Below, one piece after another: positions 1-10,589 of a DNA stretch of 64,000 bases. The DNA comes from Forficula auricularia. Taxonomy: Eukaryota; Arthropoda; Insecta; Dermaptera; Forficulidae. Both the position numbers and the translations under genes were made by a program. Where the stretch lies: assembly GCA_024734495.1 (NCBI GenBank), contig JALMQS010000089.1:2739445-2803444 (forward strand). The letters run 5' to 3'. Under the pieces are notes generated by a model, which ran no database searches, had not been told where the DNA came from, and saw nothing but the letters and a program-made list of their open reading frames with translations. The number at the start of each line of letters is the position of its first letter. Position 1 is the stretch's first letter.

Positions 1-144
1 TGCAAAATTATTTCATATTTATCAGATTTTTTTAATGTAATTTGCCTGGACTATCTGTTTGATGAACGGCTATATTTACAAATTTTATTTATTAAACTGT
101 TTATGGGTTTTAAAGTTAAATTTACGTTGTAAGAAAGATATTCA
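1..144. other. AT-rich sequence, nothing recognised
   Basis: Short AT-rich stretch before the tail of the neighbouring LINE. I see no gene or repeat in it. Confidence 0.5.
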
Positions 145-285
145 ATTCATCATCATCATTGAGTATACAGTCCTAGAACTGGTTTGATGCAACAATCCGT
201 CTCCCTCGACTCTGTCCCCCCGCCAGCTGTTTAACCTCTCTAAATGTCTGGCATCCTATATCCCCAATTATTTGGTTGAAATATT

Positions 286-1720
286 CTAATCTGGTTCTTC
301 CCCTTCCCCTTTTCTTTCCCACCTCCCCCTCAAGATATCCCTAAGCAGTCCCCCATGTCTCAGTGTGTGCCCCATCATCTGACCTCTTCTCTTCTTCAGA
401 CTCTTCCACAGGTTCTTCTTTCTCGATTCTTCAAGAACTTCTTCATTTGTAATTTTATCCATCCATTTGATATTCATCATTCTTCTGTAGCACCACGTTT
501 CGAAAGCCTCTAATCTTTCTCTCCTCTTCTCTAATTGTCCAGGTTTCACACCCGTACATGGCTATGCTCCATACATATGTCTTCAATAGCAACTTCCTGT
601 TTGCTAAGCTGATTGTGGAGGAGCATAGTAGTTTTTGTTGTATTAAGCGATTTTGCTTGGGCAATTCTTGATTTAATTTCGTTTCGCTTCTCCCATCCCA
701 TGTTATTTTACTTCCTAGGTAGCGGAATTCCTTAACTCCTTCTAGGTTTTCTTGGTTAATTTTGATGCATTCCTGTCTCGTTTGTTCTTTTTTTGTATAC
801 TAGGACCTTGGTTTATTCTTGTTTATTTTCATTTTGATTTCTTCTATTAGGATTTGGTTAATTCCATTCAAGGCGTCCTCTAATTCTTTTTTATTGCTTC
901 CTAGAAGGGCAATGTCATCGGCAAATCTTAACATAGCGATCTTTTGACCTTGGATTTCTATACCTGTATCAATTTTGTCTTTGAATTCTTTAATCGCTTC
1001 TTCTATGTATGATTGAAAATCATGGGTGACAGCACATCGCTTGTCTTACACCTTTTTTTTATTTTGACTTCTCTGTGTTCATCACCAATATTTATAATTG
1101 CCGTCTGGTTTTGATATAGATTGTAGATTAGTCTTCTCTCTCTGAATTTTATTCCCGCCTGTTTTAATATTTTAAACATAATTTCCCAATTGACATTATC
1201 GAATGCTTTTTCTAGGTCTGAATCCGATGTGAGCCAGATTCTTCCCTGATAAAAAGCCCTTTCTATTATTAGTCTAAGAGAGAATTGCTTCTCGGGTGCA
1301 CTCTGTTTCTTTAAAAGCCGAACTGGTCTTCCCCCAGATTTTCTTCAACTCTTTGTTCTATTCTTCTCTGGATTATTTTGGTTAGGATTTTGGAGGCATG
1401 TGAGGTTAGGCTAATGGTCCTGAAATTTTCACATTTATCCGCGCCTGTCTTTTGGGAAGTGTGACTATTTTGTTTGGAAATCTTTTGGGATGATTCCCAA
1501 TTTATAGATTTTGCTAATTAGTTCAAAGAGTTTTGTCAAGTGCCTTTCCCCAGAGTTCTTTAGGATTTCAGCTTGTATATTGTCTATTCCGGGTGCTCTA
1601 TTATTTTTTGGATTCCTTCAAAGCTGTCTCGAATTCTGACCTGAGTATGGGGGTCTCCTAATTCGTTTTCGTCCACAGATTCTTCTTCTTCTATTGGAGT
1701 TCATTGTTTTTTTCTTCTCC
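286..1720 (-). pseudogene. LINE reverse transcriptase and C-terminal region (broken)
   Basis: On the minus strand the RT core motifs are readable in order. DLEKAFDNVN (motif A, near 1190-1220) is followed by GVRQ at about 1030-1050, a degraded form of the GxRQGxxLSP motif. FADDIALL, the catalytic motif C, lies near 910-935. Downstream come SIAMYGCETWTIREEE (about 560-600) and RRERLEAFETWCYRRMMNI (about 460-525), a block highly conserved at the C terminus of RTE-type polymerases. Frame changes between these blocks show the gene is inactivated. Function, when intact: copying element RNA into DNA by target-primed reverse transcription. Confidence 0.85.
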
Positions 1721-1956
1721 ATAGAGTTCTTCTAGGTGTTCCTTCCATCTATTTGCCTGTTCGTTTTCGTTTAGAATAATGTGGCCTCCTTTATCTCTTA
1801 TGTTCTTGCTTTTTGGCTTGTCTTCTTGAAAATTTCTTTTTATTGCCCCTATAGGCTACATCAACTTTTCCCAATACTAGATTTTCGTTGACTTCTTTAC
1901 ATTTTTCTTGAATCATTTTTCTTTTGCTTTTCTACATTCTCTTATAACTTTCCATC

Positions 1957-2190
1957 TTAATTTTTTATATGTTTCTTTCCTTCTTCGTCTTTTCTGTTCA
2001 TAAATTTTCTTCGTTCGTCAATCAGTTGCCGTATTTCGTCTGTTACCCATGGCTTTTTAATTTCGTTTTTCTTTGATTTAAGGACTTCGTTGGCTGTTTC
2101 AGTCAGGCTTGATTCCTTAGCATTCCATTCTTGTTCGATTTCTTCTTCTTTATTATTTGTGGGTGTTTTTTCTTCCAGTTTCTTATTCAT
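1957..2190 (-). pseudogene. LINE linker between endonuclease and RT
   Basis: A 77-residue open piece in the position between endonuclease and RT. It contains the motif KKPWVTDEIRQLIDERRK, which matches the usual W-x-x-(D/E)EIR-x-LI-x-ERRK segment preceding the RT of APE-type LINEs. It belongs to the same element and is not an independent gene. Confidence 0.7.
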
Positions 2191-2229
2191 TACGTTTTCG
2201 AAAAGTTTTTGGGTTTCCTTATTTTTAAT

Positions 2230-3204
2230 TTAGATATATCCCAGTTTTTTCGCGACCCTCCCTTTTTTATTAGTTTTAAATTTTAGTTGGCATTTCATCG
2301 CAATTAGATTGTGATCACTAAAAATATCAGCCCCAGGATAGCTTTTACAGTCCTTTACTTGATTTCTGAATCTTTGTTTGACTAATATGTAATCTATTTG
2401 AAATCTCCCCTTGTCTTTTGGCATTTTCCACGTGTAGATCCTTCTTGGATGGTGTTTGGAAGAGTGTGTTTGCTACTACTAAACTGTGCTTACTGCAAAA
2501 TTCAATTAATCTTTCGCCCCTTTCATTCCTATCTCCTAGACCGTGTTCGCCCACCACTTTTCCTTCTTTGCCTTTTCCTACTCTTGCATTCCAATCCCCC
2601 ATAATTATTAAATTTTCGCCCCTTTAACGCGCTTCATCAGGTTTTTCCAATTTGTTCGTACATTTCTTCTATCACTTGGTCATCCTTATATGATGTAGTA
2701 GGCATGTATACCTGGATTATCACAGTATCTTTCGGTTTCGAATCCCACTGTGATCATAACAATCCTTTTGCTTACCTGAAGATAATTCTTTACCCTTTGC
2801 CCTGTTTTTATTCATAATAATGCCCACTCCTGCCCATTCTGCCCCCCGTATGAATGATTCTATGGCTGTTTTCAAACCAAAAATCCCTCTACTGGGTATC
2901 TCATTTCACTAATCCCAATAATGTCCAATTTATTGTCTATCCATTTCCCGCTTTAAATTCATTAGTTTATCTATTCCCTTCCAACGTCCTAACATTCCGC
3001 TCCGACTCGTAGAAAGTCATTATTTTTCCCTTTATGATGGTCTCTCCTCAGGTAGCCTTCCCGGAGATCCGAACGAAATAGTTTACCTCGGAATTCTTTA
3101 CTCGAAGAGAAATCGTCATGTTGCATATTCTTGGGATTTGTAATGTGGTGGTTCCCGTTGCCTTCCACATGTTGAAGAGAAGAAAAATGAAAAAAGGAAA
3201 TCAA
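2230..3204 (-). pseudogene. LINE apurinic/apyrimidinic-type endonuclease (broken)
   Basis: Minus-strand pieces of an exonuclease-endonuclease-phosphatase domain lie in order. The N-terminal WNV box, seen as LRVGAECWNVG, is near 2980-3010. Next comes VIEEMYEQIGK (about 2640-2680). [17 protein letters not shown] (near 2550-2602) carries the GDWN motif, and the C-terminal D-YI-...SDH-L block reads [11 protein letters not shown]...DIFSDHNLIA (2300-2400). These are the metal-binding and catalytic landmarks of the LINE endonuclease that nicks target DNA. Several frameshifts separate the blocks. Confidence 0.85.
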
Positions 3205-3210
3205 CTCCTA

Positions 3211-4005
3211 GCCCTCGAAAACCTAATAGCGTCGGAGTCGGTAAAAAAAAAAAAAACAAGAGTTGGCCAAGGGAGGCCGTATAGGAGAGAGAAAAAGAGA
3301 AGCCTGACACAAGTAAGTGGAAGCAATGTCAGACTTAGCTCGGATAACCCCGTGGTCGCAATCCACGTACTCATCAGAAATGAGTTCCTGTGACATCTAA
3401 AATATGAAAACAATTACACAGGCAATACTTGTAAGCAATAAAACAAGAGAAATATATATATATATATAAAAGAAAAAATTATTTAGTGATTGTAGTTAAA
3501 ATATTAAAAAAAAAAAAAAAAAAAAAAAAATACCAATATTCCATAAAACAATTTAGAATATCAAGATAAGAATTTATATTTAAGGTCTCTAATTTAAGAT
3601 TTTAATAGAATAATTTTACTCAAAAGTGCTCGTCCCCTCAGCAGTCGAACCCGAGTACCAAAACCGTACTTATACAGTGAGTTGTATTTTTGAAATTGTT
3701 TCTATTATTATAAAAAAAAAAAAAAAAAAAATCCGAAATGTAACATTTCATGTGAGCAAATTGCCATGTGCACATGACGTTTTAATTAATGTAAAATCAA
3801 CAAGAAGCTTAATAATAGTTCGTAAGAAAAAAAAAGAAAAAGCAAAAATTATAATTTAGAAAATAATTAAAAGTAAAAAGAAACAACATGCAATAATGAA
3901 TAAATAATATTATTATTAAAATTAAAAATTATTTCAAAAGCAATGTATTAAAAGAGAAAAGAAATCAATTAGAGTTTTCTTATTAGAGCTTGGAATAAGA
4001 ATGAA
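3211..4005. other. AT-rich spacer with A-runs and a tRNA-like B box
   Basis: Contains three A-runs (3242-3254, 3505-3530, 3712-3730) and a short TA repeat at 3450-3468. On the minus strand, 3630-3660 carries GGGTTCGACTGC, a match to the tRNA/SINE B box. It resembles the tRNA-like repeats at 9400-9440 and 37745-37850, so it is probably a SINE remnant. No gene seen. Confidence 0.4.
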
Positions 4006-4695
4006 AATTAGCTGACGTGTTCTGATGTGGCCATCCACTTGACTTTACCATACAACCTGGCCCTAAAATTATTTATAATCATGAATGGAGGGGTTAGTTT
4101 TAATTTTTAGACTTCTGTGGTCCCACTGATTATGTATACAAAATTTGGTTGAGTTTGGTAAATGGCAAAATTTTCATTTTTTGACCCCCTCCCCCATTTT
4201 GGGCGGTTAGTTTTTGCATTTTTAGACTTCTGAGGGTCCACTGATTGTATACAAAAATTTGGTTGAGTTTGCTCAAACAGCCTAGATTTATAATTTTTAA
4301 CCCTCCCCCTCCTCCAACCTCCTAATTTTGGGTCGATATGCAGCAAAATCTAATCAGATCTTAATCTCAATGGACCAAAACTACGTGTGAAATTTGGCTT
4401 TGATATTCACACTAGTTTTTGAGATAGCTCGTCCACAAAAACGGTAACGCACAGACTAACCAACAGACAACCAGACTAATAGACATTTTTACAAAACAAT
4501 TATTATCTCAAAAAATATAATTTTTTCAATGTTCACTTGTGAGGGCTTTTTTGTAGAGCAAAACGCCCTCGTTTCGCTGAATTTTAATCAAAATAGTTTT
4601 AGCCGTTTTTGAGATATTTCGAAAAAAAGAAGGAAAAAATCACTTTTTTCGTGCACGATTACAATACTTGACCATTCCCTGTATGGTAAAGTAAA
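4006..4695 (+). repeat. Interspersed repeat family R1 (copy 1)
   Basis: Starts agctgacgtgttctgatgtg and ends near tatggtaaagtaaaaa. Further copies are at 38905-39632 (plus) and 62755-63440 (minus), with start-only pieces at 21238, 53262 and 53994. Inner ends ACTTTACCATAC and GTATGGTAAAGT are inverted repeats. The middle holds two tandem copies of an approximately 105-bp module (atttttagacttctg ... tttttgaccc). It encodes no long ORF and is probably a non-autonomous DNA element. Confidence 0.7.
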
Positions 4696-5560
4696 AAGTA
4701 ATGTTCCCCCTGGGACTAAAATTTCACTTTTAATGAATCCCACCGGTTACTTGATCCCTCAAGGAGTTTATGTTTCAAATTTCAAATCATTCGGTGAAGC
4801 GGTTTAACCTGGAGCTCGCTGAACATCGAGATATAGAATCCCAAAACTATTATATTGATTGCTTTGAAACCATTGAATTCTAATATAGTATTATTTTTTA
4901 AAACAAACCCTGGTCATCATCCCTTGAGCTTCATTTGTATCAGCCCTGTTAAGTCTTTCATTTATCCATATATCCAGCCCGTTGGCCAATCTAATCCAGC
5001 ATCATATAATTTTATTTTATTTTTAATATAATACTACATATATACAATCTATCATTTGTGAATGTTATAGAAAGATAAATAAATTATGATTTTAAATAAA
5101 TAATTAATCGCAAAAAGCGTTGTTAATTAGTGTTGTCACCTGCACACTTCATATCACCTGTCAGCATTCAAATAATAAACCCAATTTCTGGATATATATA
5201 TATAGATTTTATAAAATATATAATAATCCTTGCGTTTTATTGCTAATGCATTTAAATATTGATCTATTACAAGAACAACTTTGTTCATTCAATTGAAAAT
5301 TATAAATTCTATATATGCTACAGATTCCATGTAGACCAGGCAAATAAAGTGAAAAAAGCCTTGAACAGAAAATAATTTCCGGCAAATATTTTATTGCTGG
5401 AATACCTTTATTGGTACTCAATGTTACTACGGTTACCCCCAATTCTGGTTATGGAAATTTTTCTACAATCAAAATGAGAAAATTTAGGAGTTTTTCGAAG
5501 TTTTCTTGAATAACTCTAAAATGACTTATCAATTCAAAAAGATATTCATTATACAAATTA
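4696..5560. other. AT-rich region, no gene seen
   Basis: Only short chance ORFs in AT-rich sequence with a small TA repeat near 5192-5203. No splice-bounded exon or repeat family recognised. Confidence 0.4.
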
Positions 5561-5564
5561 AAGC

Positions 5565-5800
5565 TCTTTAAATTACGCTTAAAATGATAAAAATTTCATC
5601 TGTTAAGTTCAGTAGAACTGGTACAACCTCCTGTCAAAAAAACAGCCCACGGGATCACTTTTGAATATTCCTAAAACTCGTAATTTTTCGATTTTTCTCC
5701 ATTTTGACCATGAAGGAGCACGTTTCGACAAAGACAATTCTATACATTTTCAAACTAGATTAAATTTGCTACAATTTGAATAAGATTCATTCTAATTGGA
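5565..5800 (-). repeat. Repeat family R2 fragment
   Basis: Shares the blocks cagcc-c-gggatcacttttgaata and tgaccatgaa-gagcacgttt with copies at 18960-19200 (plus), 25100-25320 (minus), 45050-45330 (minus), 45480-45860 (plus) and 58000-58090 (plus). The apparent conserved peptide in these copies is a by-product of repeat identity. Confidence 0.65.
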
Positions 5801-5812
5801 TAATAATTAATA

Positions 5813-6012
5813 AAGTAAAGGGTGTGTAGTTTCACAGTGAATTAAATAAAACCCAAAGAGGTTTATACAAACTCAATATATTTTGGATAATTAGTCCATG
5901 GTCAGGAGTTTACAGGATAAAAACCCCTTTCGATGGACTATTAATCCGAAATATATTAGTTTGTATAAACCTCTTTGAACCCTTCGTGTAATGAAACTAC
6001 ACCCTTTACTTT
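5813..6012. repeat. Foldback (about 200 bp) with hammerhead-like arms
   Basis: The ends taaagggtgtgtagtttcac and gtgtaatgaaactacaccct are inverted, and aagaggtttatacaaact pairs with agtttgtataaacctctt. The whole unit can fold into one long hairpin. Its left arm contains the hammerhead-like motif annotated at 5881-5920. Confidence 0.75.
5881..5920 (-). ncRNA. Hammerhead-ribozyme-like motif, variant with longer stem III
   Basis: On the minus strand the order is AAACTC, CTGACCA, T, a hairpin with GGA/TCC ends, (G/A)AAATATATT, then GAGTTT. AAACTC and GAGTTT form a perfect 6-bp closing stem exactly where stem I of a type I hammerhead belongs, and ATATAT could form a self-complementary stem III. 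The CTGANGA box has C in place of G8, and the GAAA box is AAAA here but GAAA in the opposite arm. Probably inactive. Confidence 0.4.
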
Positions 6013-6087
6013 TATTAATTAATATCATGTTTCACCTAAAATCTACACCACTTTCCCTAAGTAAAACTAATTAGATAATAGTAACAT

Positions 6088-6470
6088 GAGGTTGAAGTTT
6101 TGAAAAAAAAATGCAATTTTTTGAAAAAAAAATCACAGTTTTCCTTCATAAAATTAAAACCACTAACTCTATAATCTTGATTCTCAACTCATTGTCTAAG
6201 AAATTTTATTGACTTGAACGTTCACTTGAACTACTTTTTTAATAAAAATCTTAGATTTATAGATATCCAGCGTTTTCCATGACTCTTTTGAGGATTCGGA
6301 TCATATCCTGTCCGGAAAATGTAGAATAACTATAAATCTAAGGAATTTTATCAAAAAGTGGTCAAGTAAACTTTCAAGTCACTAAATTTACTAGAGTGAG
6401 ATAAAAATCAAGTTTCTGGGATCAGTGGTTTTCATTTTTATGAAGGAAAAGCTGCGATTTTTTCAAAAAA
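6088..6470. repeat. Foldback repeat family R3
   Basis: Arms from about 6090-6280 and 6290-6470 are inverted copies, centred on tagatatccagcgttttcc. Related sequence occurs at 57410-57960 (including a direct repeat), 18810-18900 and 25385-25470. No coding capacity seen. Confidence 0.65.
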
Positions 6471-7095
6471 GTCAACCTAAGTGTTTGGACTAGCAGAAGA
6501 CGTCTCCGGGAATTAGGGTTGATGTCAATGAGACCAGACCCAATCAATCTAAGTGTTCCTTTTTACGCTGATCTATATAATATGTGTATGTTTATTTGCA
6601 TCAAACGGACAATATCCATATTTATCTTTACAGCCCTCATTTTTGCTACACCCTGTATAATCTTCAGTCTTTCAAGAAAGAATTCAAAGGTACTTTCAAC
6701 TCCGACCCAATCCCTGAAATTTCTGCAAGGTTTCCCAGACTTCAGAGATTGGACCTTTTTGCTATAACATATCTATATAAATAAAAATGTACTGTTACAC
6801 TTAAGTGATACGTTGAAGGATCTCCGAAAGTTCTTCACCGATTTCTTTGAAATTTTCACACAACATTCCATTCAAATACACGAGTGTTTATATAGTGTTT
6901 TTATAGATATAACACCTGTGGCATGTAAAAAAAAAATATTTTTTCGAGGAAACAACGCCAGCGCCTCTCTGGGTGGTAAAAGCAAACAAACAAGATGGCC
7001 GATAATATCTTTTGGAAATCTTTCAACTCTCAATATTATTTTTGGTTAAGGGAACAATTTTGACAAGTAATATATAAATTTGTATTTTCAATTTA
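6471..7095. other. Unassigned region
   Basis: Short overlapping ORFs only, without splice-bounded structure. No repeat family recognised within the window. Confidence 0.35.
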
Positions 7096-7099
7096 TTTT

Positions 7100-7655
7100 C
7101 AAAACTATTATTATTTTAAAAGTTTATATTAGGAAAATAAGGACAAGTTTTTTTGTGTGACTTTTTTATTTATCCACCAACGTTTCGTCGACTTTGACGA
7201 CTTCTTTTTTTTTTTAGTTTTAAAATGTTAGTTTTATTCAGCAATTATGTACAAATGGTTTTTTTTTAGGTCCCCTAACATTTTGGGATCTAGCACTAAT
7301 ATATTACATTTTAACCTACATTGCCTTGGATGACATTCGGGGTTATTACATTTTTTTATTTTTTTATATATTTTTTTTCATATACAATATTATTTACAAA
7401 ATTTTTTTTTTACAAAGTGGGAATTATTAATTAAGTATTGGAATACTTTTGGCGAGGAAAAAGCTGAGAACCTCGCCGGATATATGAAGGGAAGGAACAG
7501 AACACTTTGACGACTTCTTCAGGGCTTCTACAATTATAAGAACATTATTGATATGAATTTATAAAAGTATAATTAGAATTCCAAAACAAACATGTATTAA
7601 TAGTTTACCCACCAAATAGTCATGTCACACATTCGTCTAAATTTTCTTATTATCT
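7100..7655 (-). repeat. Hammerhead-family repeat copy, split by insertions
   Basis: Flanks match the 58950-59222 foldback: aggacaagtttttttgtgtg on the left and aaatagtcatg-cacattcg on the right. The hammerhead-like core (minus strand; CTGAAGA, A, GTCG, loop, CGAC, GAAACGTT) is interrupted. The part 7178-7206 lies left of a retroposed insert and the rest resumes at 7504. A second interruption lies between about 7530 and 7608. Confidence 0.75.
7207..7503 (-). mobile_element. Retroposed insert with poly(A) and 16-bp target duplication
   Basis: The insert is flanked by identical ACTTTGACGACTTCTT at 7191-7206 and 7504-7519, and begins with a T-run, i.e. a minus-strand poly(A) tail. Upstream of the tail on the minus strand is AATAAA in a normal polyadenylation position. 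This is the signature of LINE-machinery insertion of a transcript 3' end. The source (5'-truncated LINE or processed transcript) is not recognised. Confidence 0.75.
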
Positions 7656-7939
7656 TTGTTACCATTGAAGGCCATCAGAACACAATTTTCAAAAATATTT
7701 GGCACATTTGCAAAAAACAATTTTTCACCATTATATCTAACACCCACAAAATGTAGCCAATTTCGAACTATTTCCGATGGTGCAACTTCAAATAGTTTTT
7801 GGTATAAAATCTGATACTGTGTATCTAAACTCTTTATTGTCCAGATCGTTATTTTAATTTCTAATTTAATTAGCGAACGTTGAAAATTCGTTAGGATTAT
7901 ATCTGCCTGCATCTTAAAAGGATGACTACCCACTTGCAA
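7637..7939 (-). CDS. Hypothetical 100-residue ORF next to the hammerhead repeat
   Basis: Starts MQVGSHPFKMQADII and ends GNKDNKKI. It has a balanced composition (W, F, N, K rich) and reads RNWLHFVGVRYNGEKLFF in the middle. I recognise no family. It lies directly upstream, on the same strand, of the hammerhead-family repeat, and its stop codon falls inside sequence shared with the 58950-59222 foldback, so it could be the C-terminal end of the element that mobilised the repeat. It could equally be a chance ORF, since no homologous second copy is in the window. Confidence 0.25.
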   Translation of the reverse strand: MQVGSHPFKMQADIILTNFQRSLIKLEIKITIWTIKSLDTQYQILYQKLFEVAPSEIVRNWLHFVGVRYNGEKLFFANVPNIFENCVLMAFNGNKDNKKI

Positions 7940-8014
7940 AGAAAAATTATTATTTTTTAAATATATTTAAAAAATCTAGTCTGCTATTATCTATATAAAT
8001 TTTAACCATACAGC

Positions 8015-8165
8015 GAGATGCTACCCGCCAGGGGCTAGGTGACGCCGGGGCGAAGGCCCGGGCGTCAGCTAGTTCTCTATATCATTACGAGCAGTACCTG
8101 GCGTGCCTACGGCACGCCCGGTACCTCTCAACCCTCCGGGCTGGTGGCCCTGGCGGGAAGCGTCT
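8015..8165. mobile_element. Two Helitron-like 3' ends facing each other
   Basis: On the plus strand GACGCC ... GGCGTC forms a GC-rich hairpin followed by AGCTAGT at 8068-8074, the classic Helitron 3' signature (hairpin plus CTRRT) with T as the next host base. From about 8165 back to 8090 an inverted, diverged 3' domain follows (minus: cgccagggccaccagcccgg..., hairpin GGCGTGCC/GGCACGCC). Both share the cccgccaggg block seen at 14720 and 16250. Confidence 0.7.
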
Positions 8166-8170
8166 CGAGA

Positions 8171-9470
8171 TGTGATTATTAGCTGTCCGTAATTATATGT
8201 TTTGAAAAAAATATTTTTTTGAATAATGAATATTGATCAAAGAAAGATGAAAAATATCATTAAATGCTTTATAAATACTTTATTAGAGCATCCAACCATT
8301 TCTCTCGAAGTTCCAGATCGGTTGGAAACCTATTTCTTTTTTAATTATACATTTCAATATTTAAATTTAACTAAAAAGTGTCTCTAAATTAATTATATAT
8401 AATAATTTTAAAATTAATTTATCTACTAAAATTTCAAATGACCCGCGCAGTAATAAATTAAGAATTAATCTCATTATCCCATTAAATCATATCTCATTAA
8501 AACTTATACTATAAATTAAATATATATATTTTAAAATTAATTTTTCTACTAAAATTTTAAGAATTTATATTTTTCTTAAATTCAAAAAAAAAAAATTAAT
8601 TTTCGCGGTATGAATTATTTCCAAAAAATTAAATATATATTAATATATAATATATTTAAAATTAATAAATTTGCCTACTATAACTTCAAATGAGACACGC
8701 CGTAAATCTAATATTCTAAGCTATATAGAGGAATATATTAATATATAGAGATATTATATATATATAATATAGAGAATAGAGATGTTTTATTTGTAAAATT
8801 TGACAATATAACAACTGTCATTGAATATTAGTTGCTTTTTCTCCCACATGTTCACCTTGCTGCGCCATGGGTACTGTCTGACAATGGCTTTTATATATAT
8901 AGATGATTGTATTTTTTTTTTTTTTAAAGAGGTCGTATATGTATGTATGTCCATAAATGAACAACGAGCGGGTCTGACAGTATGCGAAACTTGATTGGTA
9001 TCTGCTCTCTTAGTGCCCGTCCAGGTGTCTGTCCCGTGTATCCAGCTGCCGAGGGTGCGATTCAGTTGAGTGCCCTTAGGCCAGAAGCCCTAGTGGATGA
9101 CTAACTACTAGCACGCCACGCTAAGTACTACCTAAGGCTAGAGAGAGGCATCTGAGTAATTTGATAAACGTTGACACGTGGTTCCACTCCCACGGGCACA
9201 GACCAACACGCGACAATCAAACAAAGAATCGAATTCGGTATATTAAAGAAAATGTTGTCCTAAATGAACCTAAAGCACTAGTACATACATCATTTCGATC
9301 AACAGGTATAATAATAATGTATAACTAGGAAAATCACAAGGGGTTGTCATCTATTTCATCAGAGATTATTGTATTAGCTATATTATGTCAAAAGGGTTGT
9401 TTTCATCCCACTCGGCAATCGAACCCGAGTTCCAAAATCAGCATCCGGCCCAATTGCCAGATGAACATTT
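8171..9470. other. Very AT-rich stretch, then an unplaced GC-rich block
   Basis: 8171-8880 is almost pure A+T with TA repeats and no ORF. 8985-9210 is clearly richer in G+C and may be a repeat or old gene remnant that I cannot name. 9405-9440 carries a minus-strand B box (GGGTTCGATTGCC) like a SINE end. Confidence 0.4.
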
Positions 9471-9482
9471 TTCAGACATATA

Positions 9483-10484
9483 CCGGATGAGTTTTTTTAT
9501 CTTGAGACAGTCTTATAACTCAAAAACAGTGCATTATATGGGAAAAAGTTTCAAATAAAAGTTTATTTATATCAAGGTAAAAACTAAACTACGCTATTGT
9601 TTGTCAAACTAGAACAATCTTTTAAGGGTATTTCAAGGTCAACTTCTGTTTTTTAAATGTAATCCTATATTTTTCGTTAAGTCTATTTAATCTACAAGAA
9701 AAACTGAACAACTTTCATAAGAACTATTTTTTATAAGACATCAAATAAACAAAATCCATGAATCAATTAGATCTCAAAAAAATCTTATTAATTATTTTTA
9801 ACAATTATATAACTTAATTATCAAATAATAATGATTAAATAATTAATTACTAAATCAAAAAGTCACATCAATGAAAATAAGTGTTTATAATGATCTTAAA
9901 ACTTCATTATACACAGATTTAAGAGATTATTTCCTACTTAATAGAATTACTTAAAATTCTTGAGTTTAAAAAAGTTTATTTCTTGTCTTAATCCACTAGA
10001 TAGTTATATTGTATTACTATAATAAAAATGGAGCATTTTTTGTTGAAGACAGAATTGAAATGGTCTTTATTTATGCGGTGAATGTGGAACATGTGGAAAA
10101 AGTCTTATGGGTCTGCCATTGAAATAGATGCTGAGCGTTTTCCTGATAGGAATACACCCTCACAAGCTTCATTTTATCGTGTTGTAAATCTGTTAAAAAG
10201 AAAAAAAACAGGAAATGTAAAGGCTTCGAAGAAACTGGAACAGGGCAAATAAGGGAATTGGAATTAATTCAGAAGACTTGCGATACACTCTGGAATGTCT
10301 CAGAAGAGTATCGCAAAATTATGAAATTATTAATTATTATTAAATTATTTATTTAATAATTAATTATTTAATCATTGTTATTTGATAATTAAGTTAAATA
10401 ATTGTAAAAATAATTATTAAGATTTTTTTTGAGATCTAATTGATTCATGTATTTTGTTTATTTGATGTCGTATAAAATAAACTG
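9483..10484. mobile_element. DUF4817-type DNA transposon remnant (left end intact)
   Basis: The left end, after TA at 9481-9482, reads CCGGATGAGTTTTTTTATC and matches both ends of the element at 21722-22903. At 10029-10200 the plus strand keeps a decayed DUF4817-like helix-turn-helix domain (MEHFLLK..., then ERFPDRNTPSQASFYRVVNLLK across frames). The right end is lost: at about 10485 the sequence changes to a block (ctgcaacggatcgttgctaa) also seen inverted near 33090. Confidence 0.7.
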
Positions 10485-10589
10485 CAACGGATCGTTGCTA
10501 AACTTTATCCAAATTCATTTGAAATATTAATGTTTGTTCCTTTAAATTATTAATCAGATATCACTTGCAATTTGTAGTTCACGTTGACA

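Larger units (their letters stand above)
145..3205 (-). mobile_element. RTE-like non-LTR retrotransposon, nearly full length but decayed
   Basis: Read on the minus strand, the element has an apurinic-type endonuclease (about 3204-2230), a linker and reverse transcriptase (about 2190-900), and a conserved C-terminal region (about 700-280). It finishes at a short 3' end with an ATG-repeat tail, seen as catcatcatcat at 148-160. Length near 3 kb, the EN-RT order, the short 3' UTR and the short tandem tail fit the RTE clade. The C-terminal text resembles the proteins often mis-annotated in insects as craniofacial development protein 2-like. Many stops and frameshifts break the single ORF, so this copy is dead. 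Assignment to RTE rather than another APE-type clade is inference. Confidence 0.85.
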
